64,000 nt of DNA, taken from positions 62,001 through 126,000 of the forward strand of contig CACGAG010000003.1 of assembly GCA_902571005.1 (NCBI GenBank), in the 5' to 3' direction. The position numbers were made by a program, and so were the translations under genes. The DNA comes from an uncultured Pelagibacteraceae bacterium (GTDB taxonomy: Bacteria; Pseudomonadota; Alphaproteobacteria; Pelagibacterales; AG-422-B15). Below the pieces are notes generated by a model that ran no database searches, was not told the origin of the DNA, and saw only the letters and a list, made by a program, of their open reading frames with translations. Positions 1-10,466 of the stretch are shown here, in pieces. How positions within the stretch are numbered: the first letter of the stretch is position 1; each line of letters starts with the position of its first letter.

Positions 1-491
1 TACTTAATGCCCTTTCCTTTATAAGGTTCTGGTCCTCTAAAATTTCGAATTTCAGCGGCAGTTTGTCCAACAAGTTGCTTGTCGGGACCCTTAATCTCAA
101 TATTATTTTGTTTATCAACTGTAACCGTAATATTTTCTGGAATATCGTAATTTATGGGATGACTATACCCAAGCAATAATTCAAGAGTTTTACCTTTTAA
201 AGCTGCTCGATATCCAACACCATTCATCTCTAATTTTTTTGAAAAGCCCTCACTTACACCAATAATTAAATTATTAACTAAATTTCTCTGTAATCCCCAG
301 AAAGAAACTAAAGCTTTGTCATCAGATTTAGGTTTCATTGTAATTTTTTGACCCTCAACTATTACTTCGATTTGAGAATTTAACTTAGACTCAAGCTTGC
401 CTAATGGGCCCTCAGCTGAAATTAACCCTTCTTGAAGATTAATTTTTACACTTTCCGGTATATTTATTTCTTTTGATCCTACTCTAGACAT
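1..491 (-). CDS. rplF: 50S ribosomal protein L6 (partial, C-terminus beyond window)
   Basis: Large-subunit protein L6, which sits at the base of the L7/L12 stalk near the factor-binding site. About 163 residues are visible, starting MSRVGSKEINIPESVKI, against roughly 177 in the family, so only the last few residues are lost at the window edge. The C-terminal half shows the family's GPDKQLVGQTAAEIRNFRGP region. The ATG lies 2 bases after the rpsH stop, so it is translated as part of the spc operon. No irregularity was seen in the visible part. Confidence 0.95.
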   Translation of the reverse strand, partial: MSRVGSKEINIPESVKINLQEGLISAEGPLGKLESKLNSQIEVIVEGQKITMKPKSDDKALVSFWGLQRNLVNNLIIGVSEGFSKKLEMNGVGYRAALKGKTLELLLGYSHPINYDIPENITVTVDKQNNIEIKGPDKQLVGQTAAEIRNFRGPEPYKGKGIK

Positions 492-493
492 AA

Positions 494-892
494 CTAAAAC
501 ACTCTACAAATAATTTCCCCACCAACTTTTTGATCTCTTGCATCTGCGTCTGTCATCACACCTTTCGAAGTCGAAATAATTGAAATTCCAAGGCCATTAT
601 GTACATACGGGATCCTTCCAGCGCCAGAATAAACACGCCTACCTGGTTTTGAAATTCTTGTGATCTCTGAAATTACTGGACCTTTTTCATCATATTTCAG
701 TTCAATATCAAGCTCTTCCCTGCCAGATGAGTGTTTGGTTCGAGCATATCCTCTTATGTAACCTTCTTTTTTAAGTACCTCTAAGATATTTTCCCTTAAC
801 TTAGAAACGGGGGAACTAACGATTGGTTTATTTCTCATTTGTGCATTTCTAATTCTACTAAATAAATCGGACAACGGATCTTGTAATGACAT
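494..892 (-). CDS. rpsH: 30S ribosomal protein S8
   Basis: Small-subunit protein S8 binds the central domain of 16S rRNA and is the usual translational repressor of the spc operon. The 132-residue length is normal. The conserved C-terminal block [20 protein letters not shown] is intact, as is the N-terminal [14 protein letters not shown]. It follows rpsN by 12 bases and precedes rplF by 2. The S8 target hairpin in the rplX/rplE region was not identified by eye. Confidence 0.97.
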   Translation of the reverse strand: MSLQDPLSDLFSRIRNAQMRNKPIVSSPVSKLRENILEVLKKEGYIRGYARTKHSSGREELDIELKYDEKGPVISEITRISKPGRRVYSGAGRIPYVHNGLGISIISTSKGVMTDADARDQKVGGEIICRVF

Positions 893-904
893 ATTTCTTC
901 CTTT

Positions 905-1210
905 CTACCAGCTTGATTTATTCATTCCAGGGATTTGACCTTTAGATGCAAGATCCCTCAAGGCAATTCTAGATAATCTCACTCTTTTATGATAACCCCT
1001 TGGACGGCCTGTTAATTCACATCTATTTCTAACTCTTGTTCTCGCACCATTTCTTCTTAATTTGGAAAGTTTTAATTGAGCTTGAAACCTATCATCAATA
1101 GAGGTTTTTTTATCCATGATTAGAGATTTCAATTTACTTCTCTTTTGCAGATCTTTTTCAGACAACTTGATTCTTCTTTTGTTTTTTTCTATCGAACTTT
1201 TTTTAGCCAT
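905..1210 (-). CDS. rpsN: 30S ribosomal protein S14, zinc-free type
   Basis: S14 of the small-subunit head. The 101-residue protein has the diagnostic [20 protein letters not shown] stretch and ends in [11 protein letters not shown]. Only one cysteine is present, so the C-x2-C...C-x2-C zinc ribbon is absent and this is the long 'C-minus' form usual in proteobacteria. It sits between rplE and rpsH in the standard spc order. Confidence 0.97.
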   Translation of the reverse strand: MAKKSSIEKNKRRIKLSEKDLQKRSKLKSLIMDKKTSIDDRFQAQLKLSKLRRNGARTRVRNRCELTGRPRGYHKRVRLSRIALRDLASKGQIPGMNKSSW

Positions 1211-1218
1211 GTTTTTAC

Positions 1219-1773
1219 CTAATCATTAATTGGAAAATTTAGAGATTTTAACAGCAACAATGCCTGCTCATCATTTGAAGCTGTAGTATTTATCGTAATA
1301 TCTAACCCACGCACCTTATCAAGTTTATCAACGTTAATTTCAGGAAAAACTGTACATTCTTTAATTCCGAAAGAGTAATTACCTTTTCCATCAAAACAGT
1401 TTTGTTTCAATCCTCTAAAGTCTCTAATACGCGGAAGAGCAATAGTGACCAGCCTATCAACAAACTCATACATCCTATTACCTCTTAAAGTAACCTTTAC
1501 TCCTAAAGGCATGCCAGCCCTGATTTTAAAAGTAGCGATTGATTTTCTTGCTTTTGTCACTAGAGGTTGTTGACCTGCTATCGAAGCTAATTGATCAGAA
1601 GCCAGTTGAATTACTTTAGAGTCATTTACTGCTTCTCCAAGACCCATGTTTAATGAAACTTTTACTAATTTAGGTAGTGCAAGATCATTCTTTATGGAAA
1701 GGTCATTCTTTAGCTTTGGCACTATAGTATTTACATACATTTCTTTTAAACGTGGGATATAATTATCCATCAA
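1219..1773 (-). CDS. rplE: 50S ribosomal protein L5
   Basis: L5 binds 5S rRNA and forms part of the central protuberance. Its 184 residues carry the family motif [18 protein letters not shown] and a C-terminal [20 protein letters not shown] helix. The start chosen overlaps the end of rplX by 11 bases. A second Met directly follows the first, so the true start could be 3 bases downstream. Overlap suggests translational coupling with rplX. Confidence 0.96.
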   Translation of the reverse strand: MMDNYIPRLKEMYVNTIVPKLKNDLSIKNDLALPKLVKVSLNMGLGEAVNDSKVIQLASDQLASIAGQQPLVTKARKSIATFKIRAGMPLGVKVTLRGNRMYEFVDRLVTIALPRIRDFRGLKQNCFDGKGNYSFGIKECTVFPEINVDKLDKVRGLDITINTTASNDEQALLLLKSLNFPIND

Positions 1774-2074
1774 TTTGATCTCCTGTTTTGATGTTAATTC
1801 TCACTTTTTTATTGTCTTTTAAGTATTTATAACCAACTCTAACACCTTTGTTGGTTTTTTTATCAATCGGCATCAAATTAGAAAGCATTATTGGCATTTC
1901 CTTATTTAAAACCCCACCTTCATTTTTCTGATCTTGTTTTTGATGTTTCTTTGAGATGTTCACACCTTTAACAATTGCTCTCATGCCTAATATTTTCATT
2001 ACTTCACCAACTTTTCCCTTATCCTTGCCTGTATTAACAGTAACTTGATCACCTTTTTTTAACCTCATGCTCAT
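1763..2074 (-). CDS. rplX: 50S ribosomal protein L24
   Basis: L24 is an early assembly initiator of the large subunit. The N-terminus shows the KOW motif (KKGDQVTVNTGKDKGKVGEV). The 103-residue length is normal. The start overlaps the rplN stop by one base, and the 3' end overlaps rplE, so rplN, rplX and rplE are probably translationally coupled. The first residues are MSMRLKKG, so Met3 is an alternative start. Confidence 0.96.
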   Translation of the reverse strand: MSMRLKKGDQVTVNTGKDKGKVGEVMKILGMRAIVKGVNISKKHQKQDQKNEGGVLNKEMPIMLSNLMPIDKKTNKGVRVGYKYLKDNKKVRINIKTGDQIDG

Positions 2075-2442
2075 TATAAGACCTCTGGTGCTAGTGAAAT
2101 GATTTTCATTTGTTTTTTTGATCGTAGCTCTCTACAAACAGGGCCGAAGATTCTTGTTCCTACCGGTTCACCCTGATTATTAATTAATACAGCAGCGTTT
2201 GTATCAAACTTAATTGTACTTCCATCAACTCTTTTCAACTCTTTTCTAGTTCTTACGATTACAGCTTTATGAACAGTTCCTTTTTTAACCTTCCCTTTTG
2301 GTATTGCGTCTTTAACAGTTACTACAATGATATCTCCTACAGATGCGAAACGACGCTTTGATCCACCAAGAACTTTAACACATAATACCTCTTTGGCTCC
2401 TGAGTTATCCGCAACATTTAATCGAGACTCAACTTGTATCAT
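2074..2442 (-). CDS. rplN: 50S ribosomal protein L14
   Basis: L14 is at the subunit interface and contributes to bridge B8. It has 122 residues, the invariant length, beginning [19 protein letters not shown] and containing the [15 protein letters not shown] signature. It directly abuts rpsQ with no spacer and overlaps rplX by one base. Confidence 0.98.
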   Translation of the reverse strand: MIQVESRLNVADNSGAKEVLCVKVLGGSKRRFASVGDIIVVTVKDAIPKGKVKKGTVHKAVIVRTRKELKRVDGSTIKFDTNAAVLINNQGEPVGTRIFGPVCRELRSKKQMKIISLAPEVL

Positions 2443-2670
2443 TTAACTAATTGCAACCCATCTTTTTAGTTTAGAAATTGGTTTAGACTCCATAATTCTT
2501 ACTTTATCACCTGCATTAAATTGATTGTCTGGATCATGTGCACTATATTTTTTTGATCTTCTAATCACTTTTTTTAACACTGGGTGTTTAAACTTTCTTT
2601 CAACCAAAACTGTTATTGTTTTATCTTGTTTGTTACTAATAACAGTTCCTTGCAATATTTTTTTTGGCAT
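2443..2670 (-). CDS. rpsQ: 30S ribosomal protein S17
   Basis: S17 is a primary 16S rRNA-binding protein with an OB fold. The 75-residue sequence includes [20 protein letters not shown] and a [10 protein letters not shown] loop. It is slightly shorter than E. coli S17 (about 84). It follows rpmC by one base, in standard S10/spc order. Confidence 0.96.
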   Translation of the reverse strand: MPKKILQGTVISNKQDKTITVLVERKFKHPVLKKVIRRSKKYSAHDPDNQFNAGDKVRIMESKPISKLKRWVAIS

Positions 2671-2671
2671 A

Positions 2672-2863
2672 TTAGCTAACTGTTTTTTCCTTCATTATTG
2701 TTTTTATTCTTGCGATCAACTTTCTTACCTTAAAGATACGAGACGTATTCTCTAGCTGACCCGAAGACTTTTGAAATCTCAAGTTAAAAGACTCCTTGTA
2801 TAAGTTTTGCAACTCAGTCTTTAGTTGATCCATTGTTTTTTTTCTAATTTCTTCTGCTTTCAT
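2672..2863 (-). CDS. rpmC: 50S ribosomal protein L29
   Basis: L29 lies beside the polypeptide exit tunnel next to L23, near where trigger factor and SRP dock. It has 63 residues, all helical in character, with the typical [20 protein letters not shown] segment. It lies between rplP (7-base gap) and rpsQ (1-base gap). Confidence 0.95.
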   Translation of the reverse strand: MKAEEIRKKTMDQLKTELQNLYKESFNLRFQKSSGQLENTSRIFKVRKLIARIKTIMKEKTVS

Positions 2864-2870
2864 AAAGTCT

Positions 2871-3284
2871 CTATTTAATTAACTGTTCCACTACTTTTGT
2901 TTTAATAGGTAGTTTAGATGAAGCGCGTCCAAAAGCCTCTATTGCAATTGCTTGAGAGACCCCATCAACTTCGAATAAAATTTTTCCAGGTTTTACCCTA
3001 CATGCCCAATACTCCGGTGATCCTTTACCTTTACCCATCCTAACTTCTGTAGGTTTTTTTGAAACTGGAACATCAGGAAATATTCTCACCCATACCCTTC
3101 CAGCTCTTTTCATGAATCTTGTCATTGCAACACGGGCAGCCTCAATTTGACGAGCTGTGATCCTTTCAGCTTCTAAAGCTTTCAAGCCATATGTCCCATA
3201 ATTAAGTGTTGTTGCTGACGTTGCAACCCCCTTAATTCTGCCCTTGTGAGCTTTTCTATATTTAGATTTCTTTGGCTGTAACAT
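2871..3284 (-). CDS. rplP: 50S ribosomal protein L16
   Basis: L16 organises the A-site region of 23S rRNA. The 137 residues include [16 protein letters not shown] at the start and the signature [20 protein letters not shown]. The length matches the family. The start is 2 bases after the rpsC stop. Confidence 0.97.
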   Translation of the reverse strand: MLQPKKSKYRKAHKGRIKGVATSATTLNYGTYGLKALEAERITARQIEAARVAMTRFMKRAGRVWVRIFPDVPVSKKPTEVRMGKGKGSPEYWACRVKPGKILFEVDGVSQAIAIEAFGRASSKLPIKTKVVEQLIK

Positions 3285-3286
3285 AT

Positions 3287-3958
3287 TTATCCTAATTTAT
3301 TTGGATTATTGTCTAATTCATGTGGCGTATTATCATCTATGTCGCCTTTATATATCCAAACTTTTATTCCGCATGAACCATATGTAGTTTGTGCTGTTGC
3401 GACAGCATAATCTACATTTGCTCTAAAAGTATGCAGAGGCACCCTACCTTCTCTATACCACTCAGTTCTTGCAATTTCAGTTCCCCCAAGTCTACCTCCA
3501 CAATTCACTCTAATGCCGTCTGCTCCTAAACGCATTGCTGACTGAACTGATCGTTTCATCGCTCTTCGGAATGAAACACGTCTTTCTAATTGTTCAGCTA
3601 TGCCATCGGCAATTAATTGTGCTTCTACTTCTGGTTTTCTAATTTCCACAAGATTTATAGAAACTTCATCAGAAGTAAATTCAGAAATTTTTTTCTTCAA
3701 TTTCTCAATATCACTACCTTTTTTACCAATAATAAGACCTGGACGCGCTGAATATATTGTAACTTGTGCTTTTTTTGCAGGTCTTTCAATCTGTATTTTT
3801 GCTACAGCACAATTTTTAAGCTTATTCTCAAGATAAGCTCTGATCTTTAAATCTTCTTGCAAGAATGATCCAAATTCTTTTTTTCCAGCGTACCATCTAG
3901 ATTGCCACTTCTTATTAAGTATTAATCTAAGTCCAATTGGATTTACTTTTTGACCCAT
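3287..3958 (-). CDS. rpsC: 30S ribosomal protein S3
   Basis: S3 forms part of the mRNA entry tunnel and helicase site. An N-terminal KH domain is visible with its GxxG loop in [19 protein letters not shown]. The C-terminal S3 domain has [20 protein letters not shown]. Its 223 residues are near the usual size. It is 3 bases downstream of rplV. Confidence 0.98.
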   Translation of the reverse strand: MGQKVNPIGLRLILNKKWQSRWYAGKKEFGSFLQEDLKIRAYLENKLKNCAVAKIQIERPAKKAQVTIYSARPGLIIGKKGSDIEKLKKKISEFTSDEVSINLVEIRKPEVEAQLIADGIAEQLERRVSFRRAMKRSVQSAMRLGADGIRVNCGGRLGGTEIARTEWYREGRVPLHTFRANVDYAVATAQTTYGSCGIKVWIYKGDIDDNTPHELDNNPNKLG

Positions 3959-3961
3959 ATG

Positions 3962-4351
3962 CTACTTTGCCTTCTCTTTCTTTACTTCTGTTACTTGATC
4001 TTCAGAAACTTTTATTGTGACGTTAGTCAGAAATTTATTAATTCTTCCCGGTCTACCCTTTGCTCTCGCTCTCCATCTTTTCATTACCATGCCTTTACCA
4101 CAATATGCTTCGGTAACTTTTAAAATATCAATATCCAACTGATGATTGTTTTCGGCATTAGCAATTGCACTATTTAAAACTTTAGAAATATTTTTAGCAA
4201 CTCCCCTGGGCGAAAATTTTAATAAGTTAAGCGCCTCAGATGCCTTTTTGCCTCTAATCATTTCAAGAACTGCATTAGCTTTAGACGGACTTACTCTCAT
4301 GTTCCTCTGAATTGCGTATGCTTCGTTATCTTTTCTTACAAGTTGTCTCAT
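3962..4351 (-). CDS. rplV: 50S ribosomal protein L22
   Basis: L22 lines the narrow part of the nascent peptide tunnel with L4. The family motif [19 protein letters not shown] is near residue 20, and the tunnel hairpin region ([19 protein letters not shown]) is present. The 129-residue length includes a short charged C-terminal tail. It follows rpsS by 2 bases. Confidence 0.97.
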   Translation of the reverse strand: MRQLVRKDNEAYAIQRNMRVSPSKANAVLEMIRGKKASEALNLLKFSPRGVAKNISKVLNSAIANAENNHQLDIDILKVTEAYCGKGMVMKRWRARAKGRPGRINKFLTNVTIKVSEDQVTEVKKEKAK

Positions 4352-4353
4352 AT

Positions 4354-4626
4354 TTACTTCGTTTTCTTATCACCTGTGTGGCCATTAAAAGTTCTTGTAG
4401 GAGAAAACTCTCCAAGTTTATGGCCAACCATGTCTTCAGTTACGTTTACAGGTATAAATCTTTTGCCATTGTGAACAGCAAAATTTACACCTACAAATTC
4501 TGGCAGTATAGTTGATCTTCTAGACCAAGTCTTAATGACACTATTGCCACCAGAGTCAGATGCAGCTTTTACTTTTTTTAATAAATGGCTATCAACAAAT
4601 GGTCCCTTCCAAATAGATCTTGTCAT
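4354..4626 (-). CDS. rpsS: 30S ribosomal protein S19
   Basis: S19 in the small-subunit head contacts the P-site tRNA region. It has 90 residues, beginning [19 protein letters not shown] and ending with the [18 protein letters not shown] motif. It directly abuts rplB with no spacer. Confidence 0.97.
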   Translation of the reverse strand: MTRSIWKGPFVDSHLLKKVKAASDSGGNSVIKTWSRRSTILPEFVGVNFAVHNGKRFIPVNVTEDMVGHKLGEFSPTRTFNGHTGDKKTK

Positions 4627-5472
4627 TTATACCTCTATTCTTGCTTTCTTATCCGTTTTTCTTTTAATAATAAATTTATCAGTTCTTTTATTATTTCTTG
4701 TCTTCTTTCCCTTTGTAGGTTTACCCCATGGAGTTACAGGATCTCTTCCACCAGAAGTTTTACCTTCACCACCACCATGTGGATGGTCGATAGGATTCAT
4801 CGCAACTCCTCTGACAGATGGTCTTATACCAAGCCACCTGTTCCTACCAGCCTTGCCTAACTTTTGGTTTTTTTTATCAATATTTGATAAAACACCTATT
4901 GTAGCTCGACATTCTTCTCTAATTTTTCGCTGTTCCCCTGAAGGCAACTTAATAGCGACATAACCATTGGATTTTCCAACTATTTGGGTTGATGTGCCTG
5001 CAGACCTTGCTAATTGTGCGCCACTTCCTGATTTTAATTCGATGTTATGTATATCAATGCCTACAGGTATGTCAGACATAGGCATGCAATTTCCATCTCT
5101 GATTTCTTTTTTTGATCCAGAAATAACTTTATCTCCGACCTTTATATCTTTTGGAGCCAATATATAGCTTCGAATACCATCATCATATTTAATCAATGCT
5201 ATATATGAAGATCTATTTGGATCGTATTCTATTCTTTCTACAGTCGCACTCACATCTATCTTATTTCTTTTGAAATCAATTATTCTATATTTTGATTTAT
5301 GGCCACCACCTTTTCTTCTCATGGTGATCCTGCCTGTATTATTACGTCCACCTTTTTTAGAGATACCAGTAGTAAGTGATTTTACAGGTTTACCATTCCA
5401 TAATCCCTTTTTATCAACTAGAGTAAGTCCTCTAGTTCCGGGCGTGTTAGGTCTGAATTTTTTAAGTGCCAT
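4627..5472 (-). CDS. rplB: 50S ribosomal protein L2
   Basis: L2 is needed for subunit association and the peptidyl-transferase centre. The 281-residue protein contains the universal [17 protein letters not shown] segment, carrying the conserved histidine near the catalytic centre, and the [17 protein letters not shown]-binding region. The slight extra length over E. coli (273) is within family range. It lies 4 bases from rplW. Confidence 0.98.
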   Translation of the reverse strand: MALKKFRPNTPGTRGLTLVDKKGLWNGKPVKSLTTGISKKGGRNNTGRITMRRKGGGHKSKYRIIDFKRNKIDVSATVERIEYDPNRSSYIALIKYDDGIRSYILAPKDIKVGDKVISGSKKEIRDGNCMPMSDIPVGIDIHNIELKSGSGAQLARSAGTSTQIVGKSNGYVAIKLPSGEQRKIREECRATIGVLSNIDKKNQKLGKAGRNRWLGIRPSVRGVAMNPIDHPHGGGEGKTSGGRDPVTPWGKPTKGKKTRNNKRTDKFIIKRKTDKKARIEV

Positions 5473-5476
5473 TTAT

Positions 5477-5770
5477 TTATACTCCCGCATTGATATCAAT
5501 TGTTTGACCGTCTTCAAGGGTAACGAAAGCCTTCTTATAATCCGACCTTTTACCAAGAGACCCCCTAAATGATTTAAGCTTTCCTTTAACGATCGAAGTA
5601 TTTACTTTTTTTACTTTAACTTTAAAAATATTTTCAATTGCCAATTTAATTTCTCTCTTTGAGCTTGTTTTCTGAACCTGGAATGTAACTTGATTATACT
5701 CTGAACCCATTGAGGACTTTTCCGTAATTATAGGTTTGATTATTGTTTTAAAATCTTTAACTGTAGCCAT
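5477..5770 (-). CDS. rplW: 50S ribosomal protein L23
   Basis: L23 is at the tunnel exit and is the docking site of trigger factor and SRP. A longer reading from 5791 would begin MKIGLIKMATVKDF and overlap rplD by 20 bases. The internal ATG at 5770 (MATVKDFKTIIKPIITEKS) is preferred because it matches the family N-terminus and starts just after the rplD stop. That gives 97 residues. The ITEKS motif is intact. Confidence 0.93.
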   Translation of the reverse strand: MATVKDFKTIIKPIITEKSSMGSEYNQVTFQVQKTSSKREIKLAIENIFKVKVKKVNTSIVKGKLKSFRGSLGKRSDYKKAFVTLEDGQTIDINAGV

Positions 5771-5771
5771 C

Positions 5772-6392
5772 TTAATTAATCCTATTTTCAAGTATTTCTA
5801 AGGCATTCTTACTCATGATCAATTTTTCAAATCCGAGTAAGTCGAGTGCATTAAAATTATTTATACTTGAGTACTTTATATTTTTTAAGTTTCTTGATGC
5901 TAATGCAAAATTAGGATCAGGTTTATTGCCCTCTAGTATGAGAGCAGAGTGTACATTTAAATCTGAGAGGCTTTTAACTAGTGTTTTCGTCTTTGGCTCT
6001 GCAATTTTAAGTTCTTCAACAATTATCAAATTGTTGTTCTTGATTTTATCAGAAAGAATATGTTTAAAAGCCTCCTGCCTAGTGCGTTTTGGCATCTTTT
6101 TTAATGAACGAACTCCTCTTAAGTTATGAGCCATTCCACCACTTCTAAATATATTAGCTTTTTTGGAGCCGTGCCTAGCTCCTCCACTACCTTTTTGTCT
6201 TCCTAGCTTTTGTGTTGTTCCTTTCACCTCAGACCTGTTTTTAGTCCTCGCTCTTAGAGGTTTCTGGTTTGATTCATTCCATCTAACTAGAGAGCCAACA
6301 ACACTTAGATCGGATTTACTATTGAATAGTTGATCTTTCAAATTGACCGACCCACTCTTTTTTCCATCTATTTTGTGCATGTCAATTTGCAT
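5772..6392 (-). CDS. rplD: 50S ribosomal protein L4
   Basis: L4 lines the exit tunnel, and in gammaproteobacteria it also represses the S10 operon. The tunnel loop region QKGSGGARHGSKKANIFRSG is clear, followed by the family's KKMPKRTRQEAF. Its 206 residues are typical. It starts 4 bases after the rplC stop. Confidence 0.96.
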   Translation of the reverse strand: MQIDMHKIDGKKSGSVNLKDQLFNSKSDLSVVGSLVRWNESNQKPLRARTKNRSEVKGTTQKLGRQKGSGGARHGSKKANIFRSGGMAHNLRGVRSLKKMPKRTRQEAFKHILSDKIKNNNLIIVEELKIAEPKTKTLVKSLSDLNVHSALILEGNKPDPNFALASRNLKNIKYSSINNFNALDLLGFEKLIMSKNALEILENRIN

Positions 6393-6396
6393 TTAA

Positions 6397-7086
6397 TTAT
6401 TTTTCCTTCTTAACTTCTTTTTCTGATTTTACTGGTTTGGCTTCTACTTCTTTGATGCCATCTTTTTTAATAGAGTCTTCAACAACTAACCAAGTTCCAC
6501 TTGAACCAGGTGTAGCTCCTTTTACACAGATTAGATTTTTTTGTTCATCGACTTTTACAACCTGTAAGCTTTGAAGAGTTTTATGGACATCTCCGTACTG
6601 TCCAGCCATCTTTTTTCCTTTGAAAACTTTACCAGGGTCTTGGCACTGGCCTGTAGATCCATGGCTTCGATGTGAAACTGAAACACCATGAGAAGCTCTC
6701 AAGCCAGAGAAATTGTGACGTTTCATTACTCCAGCAAATCCTTTACCCTTCGTGTATCCAGAAACATCAATAAACTGACCTTCCTTAAAATGACTTACTT
6801 TTAATTCATCTCCACTTTTAATCTCTTGATCCTTACTAATTTCAAACTCTCTAAGATATTTATAAGCATCTGATTTTTTTTTATCAAAGAAGCCCTTTTG
6901 TGATTTTGATATTTTTTTTAACTTACAGGCACCAACCAATACCTTGTCTGAGTTTTCATTTTCCAAAGTTATTCGGTCAATAATTTTACAATTTTCAACG
7001 TGAAGCACAGTAACAGGAATATTTGTTCCACTTTGTGTGTACAAATTACTCATTCCAATCTTTTTCGCTATGATACCTGATCTCAT
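6397..7086 (-). CDS. rplC: 50S ribosomal protein L3
   Basis: L3 is an assembly initiator reaching toward the peptidyl-transferase centre. The central loop [19 protein letters not shown] and the [20 protein letters not shown] segment are present, the latter including the glutamine region methylated by PrmB in other bacteria. At 229 residues it carries a Lys/Glu-rich C-terminal tail of about 20 residues (from [10 protein letters not shown]) beyond the core fold. Such tails are common in this group. Confidence 0.97.
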   Translation of the reverse strand: MRSGIIAKKIGMSNLYTQSGTNIPVTVLHVENCKIIDRITLENENSDKVLVGACKLKKISKSQKGFFDKKKSDAYKYLREFEISKDQEIKSGDELKVSHFKEGQFIDVSGYTKGKGFAGVMKRHNFSGLRASHGVSVSHRSHGSTGQCQDPGKVFKGKKMAGQYGDVHKTLQSLQVVKVDEQKNLICVKGATPGSSGTWLVVEDSIKKDGIKEVEAKPVKSEKEVKKEK

Positions 7087-7089
7087 ATC

Positions 7090-7398
7090 TTATAATTTGA
7101 TCTCTACATCAACTCCTGAAGCTAAATCTAATTTCATTAGTGCATCGACTGTTTGCGGTGTCGGGTCAACTATTTCTATTAATCTCTTATGTGTTCTGAT
7201 CTCGAATTGCTCTCTACTTTTTTTGTTAACATGAGGAGATCGAAGAACTGTAAACTTCTCATTATTTGTAGGTAAAGGTATTGGACCTTTCACCATTGCC
7301 CCAGTTCTTTTAGCTGTATCAACAATTTCTACCGATGATTTATCGAGTACACCATGGTCAAAAGCTTTCAATCTTATTTTGATATTCTGATTTTCCAT
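7090..7398 (-). CDS. rpsJ: 30S ribosomal protein S10 (NusE)
   Basis: S10 is a ribosomal protein and also the NusE partner of NusG/NusB in antitermination. Its 102 residues contain [17 protein letters not shown] and the [20 protein letters not shown] motif. It opens the S10 cluster only 9 bases after the fusA stop, so the str and S10 clusters are joined with no room for a separate promoter or for tufA. Confidence 0.98.
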   Translation of the reverse strand: MENQNIKIRLKAFDHGVLDKSSVEIVDTAKRTGAMVKGPIPLPTNNEKFTVLRSPHVNKKSREQFEIRTHKRLIEIVDPTPQTVDALMKLDLASGVDVEIKL

Positions 7399-7407
7399 TT
7401 TTATTCC

Positions 7408-9483
7408 TTATGCAAACTTTGCTTTTACCTCATCTTGAACGTTTTGAGGTACTTGCTCATAATGATCAAAAAACATTGAATACTGAGCTCTTCCCTGTGT
7501 CATAGACCGTAATGTGTTAACATAGCCAAACATATTGGCAAGAGGTACCATTGAACTAATTGCTGTTGTATTGCCTCTAGCTTCACTTCCACTAACTTGA
7601 CCCCTTCGACTACTTAAATCACCTATAACATCCCCCATAAACTCCTCAGGAGTAACCACCTCAACTCTCATAACAGGCTCAAGAAGTTTTGGGCCTGCTT
7701 TTTGACAAGCGTCTTTAAATGCCATCCTTCCAGCTATCTCAAAAGCTAAACTACTAGAGTCTACATCGTGATATTTTCCATCGATTAGTGTGACTTTATA
7801 GTCAATTATGGGGAAGCCGGCTATGACACCAGTATCAGCGACACCCTCAATTCCCTTTTCAACTCCTGGAATATACTCTTTAGGTATATTACCTCCCTTA
7901 ATTTTGTCTTCAAATAATCTTCCTGTCCCCGGTTCACATCCTTCGACAATGATCTTTACTTCAGCGAACTGACCGGCTCCTCCGCTTTGTTTTTTATGTG
8001 TATAAGTTACTTCAACTTCTTTAGATATTGTTTCTCTGTAAGCAACCTGTGGAGCTCCTACATTGGCTTCAACCTTGAACTCTCGTTTCATTCGGTCAAC
8101 AATAATATCCAAATGAAGCTCTCCCATTCCTTTAATAACAGTTTGTCCAGACTCATCATCAGAGGTTACTCTAAAAGAAGGGTCTTCTTTAGCAAGTCGA
8201 GCAAGCGCTTCACCCATTTTTTCTTGGTCAGCTTTTGTTTTTGGTTCAACTGCAATTTCAATCACTGGATCAGGAAAATCCATTGACTCTAATATGATTG
8301 GCTTTTGAGAGTCACATAAAGTTTCACCAGTTATGGTGTCTTTCAGTCCTGCTATCGCAACAATATCACCAGCGTACGCAGTTTTAATATCTTCTCTGTT
8401 ATTTGCATGCATAAGTAACATTCTTCCAATTCTTTCTTTATCACCTTTAACAGAATTCATGATTGTTGAACCAGCCTCTAACTTTCCTGAATAGATTCTT
8501 GTAAATGTAAGAGAGCCTACGAAAGGATCGTTAGCAACTTTAAATGCTAATGCAGAAAAAGGCTCTTCATCTGATGCTTTTCTTATTTCTTCTTCTTCTT
8601 TGCCAGGTATATTGCCTGTAGCTTGTTGTACCTCACTAGGATCTGGCATAAAGTTTACAATGGCGTCTAAAAGTGGTTGGACACCCTTATTTTTAAATGC
8701 ACTACCTGTTAAAATTGGAACGAACTCAAAATTGATCGTACCTTTTCTTATACAAAGATTGAGAGTTTCTTCATCAGGCTCTTCCCCGTCTAAATATTTT
8801 TCTAAAACCTCTTCATCTTGCTCAACTGCCATTTCAACCATTTCAGATCGATATTTTTCAGCAGTCTCTTGTAATTCTGCTGGTATCTCTGTGTATTCAT
8901 ATTTTGCTCCAAGGTCTTCATTTGCCCAAACAATTGCTTTATTTTTTACAAGATCAATAACACCCTTAAGATCAGATTCACTTCCATAGGGAATTTGTAA
9001 AACTAAAGCATTTGCTTGAAGTCTGTCTTTTATCATATCAAGACATTTATAAAAATCAGCTCCGGTACGATCCATCTTGTTAATAAAGCACATTCTTGGA
9101 ACCTTGTATCTATTCGCTTGTCTCCATACAGTTTCTGTCTGAGGTTCAACACCAGCAACACCATCAAATACTGCGACAGCACCGTCGAGAACTCTTAGTG
9201 ATCTCTCAACTTCAATAGTAAAGTCAACGTGGCCTGGGGTATCAATTATATTGATTCTATGATCATTCCAAAAACATGTAGTTGCTGCTGAAGTAATTGT
9301 AATTCCTCTTTCTTGCTCTTGTTCCATCCAGTCCATAGTAGCTGCACCATCATGAACTTCTCCGATTTTGTGACTTTTACCGGTGTAATAAAGAATTCTT
9401 TCTGTAGTAGTGGTTTTCCCTGCATCAATATGAGCCATGATTCCTATGTTTCTGTATTTCTGCAGTGCGTATTCTCTAGTCAT
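7408..9483 (-). CDS. fusA: Translation elongation factor G
   Basis: EF-G is the GTPase that drives translocation and, with RRF, ribosome recycling. The P-loop [19 protein letters not shown], switch [10 protein letters not shown] and [10 protein letters not shown] mark the G domain, followed by domains II to V. The 691-residue reading starts at the ATG at 9483 ([12 protein letters not shown]), which has a strong AGGTGG ribosome-binding site and lies 2 bases from the rpsG stop. An upstream in-frame ATG at 9504 would add only seven non-family residues inside rpsG. The usual downstream tufA is missing. Confidence 0.98.
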   Translation of the reverse strand: MTREYALQKYRNIGIMAHIDAGKTTTTERILYYTGKSHKIGEVHDGAATMDWMEQEQERGITITSAATTCFWNDHRINIIDTPGHVDFTIEVERSLRVLDGAVAVFDGVAGVEPQTETVWRQANRYKVPRMCFINKMDRTGADFYKCLDMIKDRLQANALVLQIPYGSESDLKGVIDLVKNKAIVWANEDLGAKYEYTEIPAELQETAEKYRSEMVEMAVEQDEEVLEKYLDGEEPDEETLNLCIRKGTINFEFVPILTGSAFKNKGVQPLLDAIVNFMPDPSEVQQATGNIPGKEEEEIRKASDEEPFSALAFKVANDPFVGSLTFTRIYSGKLEAGSTIMNSVKGDKERIGRMLLMHANNREDIKTAYAGDIVAIAGLKDTITGETLCDSQKPIILESMDFPDPVIEIAVEPKTKADQEKMGEALARLAKEDPSFRVTSDDESGQTVIKGMGELHLDIIVDRMKREFKVEANVGAPQVAYRETISKEVEVTYTHKKQSGGAGQFAEVKIIVEGCEPGTGRLFEDKIKGGNIPKEYIPGVEKGIEGVADTGVIAGFPIIDYKVTLIDGKYHDVDSSSLAFEIAGRMAFKDACQKAGPKLLEPVMRVEVVTPEEFMGDVIGDLSSRRGQVSGSEARGNTTAISSMVPLANMFGYVNTLRSMTQGRAQYSMFFDHYEQVPQNVQDEVKAKFA

Positions 9484-9484
9484 A

Positions 9485-9955
<471 letters not shown>

Positions 9956-10327
9956 TTACTTGGGTTTCTTTGTTCCGTATAATGATCGACGCTGTTTTCG
10001 CTCACCGACACCTTGAGTATCTAAAACGCCTCTTACTGTATGATAACGAACACCTGGCAAGTCTTTAACACGACCGCCACGAATTAATATAACTGAGTGT
10101 TCTTGCAAATTATGACCCTCACCACCAATATAACTTGTAACTTCAAATCCATTAGTAAGTCTTACTCTCGCAACTTTTCGTAATGCTGAGTTTGGTTTTT
10201 TAGGTGTAGTTGTATAGACCCTAGTACAGACACCTCGCTTTTGAGGATTTGCTTTTAATGCTGGAACCTTATTTCTTTTTTGAACTTTGGTTCTAGGTTT
10301 TCTAATCAGCTGACTTATAGTCGGCAT
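9956..10327 (-). CDS. rpsL: 30S ribosomal protein S12
   Basis: S12 monitors codon-anticodon pairing at the decoding centre. The 123-residue sequence shows [19 protein letters not shown] and [14 protein letters not shown]. The two lysines whose change gives streptomycin resistance in E. coli (Lys42 and Lys87) are both wild type, so sensitivity is expected. First gene of the str unit, about 100 bases downstream of a good candidate promoter. Confidence 0.98.
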   Translation of the reverse strand: MPTISQLIRKPRTKVQKRNKVPALKANPQKRGVCTRVYTTTPKKPNSALRKVARVRLTNGFEVTSYIGGEGHNLQEHSVILIRGGRVKDLPGVRYHTVRGVLDTQGVGERKQRRSLYGTKKPK

Positions 10328-10429
10328 AAAATATCTCCAGTCTTTACAACTAAAAGGTTAACTATTTTAAAAAAATTAATAAAAAGTAGCGTTTAGATTT
10401 CTCTACCGCCTACTATTTAAGAATGCAGA

Positions 10430-10457
10430 ATAATACTTAATAGTTTATGCAGGTCAA
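10430..10457 (-). promoter_or_regulatory. Candidate sigma70 promoter for the rpsL operon
   Basis: On the minus strand TTGACC (10452-10457) is separated by 16 bases from TATTAT (10430-10435), each matching the consensus at five of six positions. It lies in the 139-base gap between rpoC and rpsL, about 100 bases upstream of the rpsL start. It would let the str/S10/spc genes be expressed independently of rpoBC. This is read by eye; no start-site data. Confidence 0.6.
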
Positions 10458-10466
10458 CAAAATTTA

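Noticed and set aside
4535-4963. 142-residue plus-strand frame opposite rpsS and rplB
   Set aside because: Antisense shadow of two ribosomal protein genes; proline-rich run arises from the L2 glycine-rich loop.
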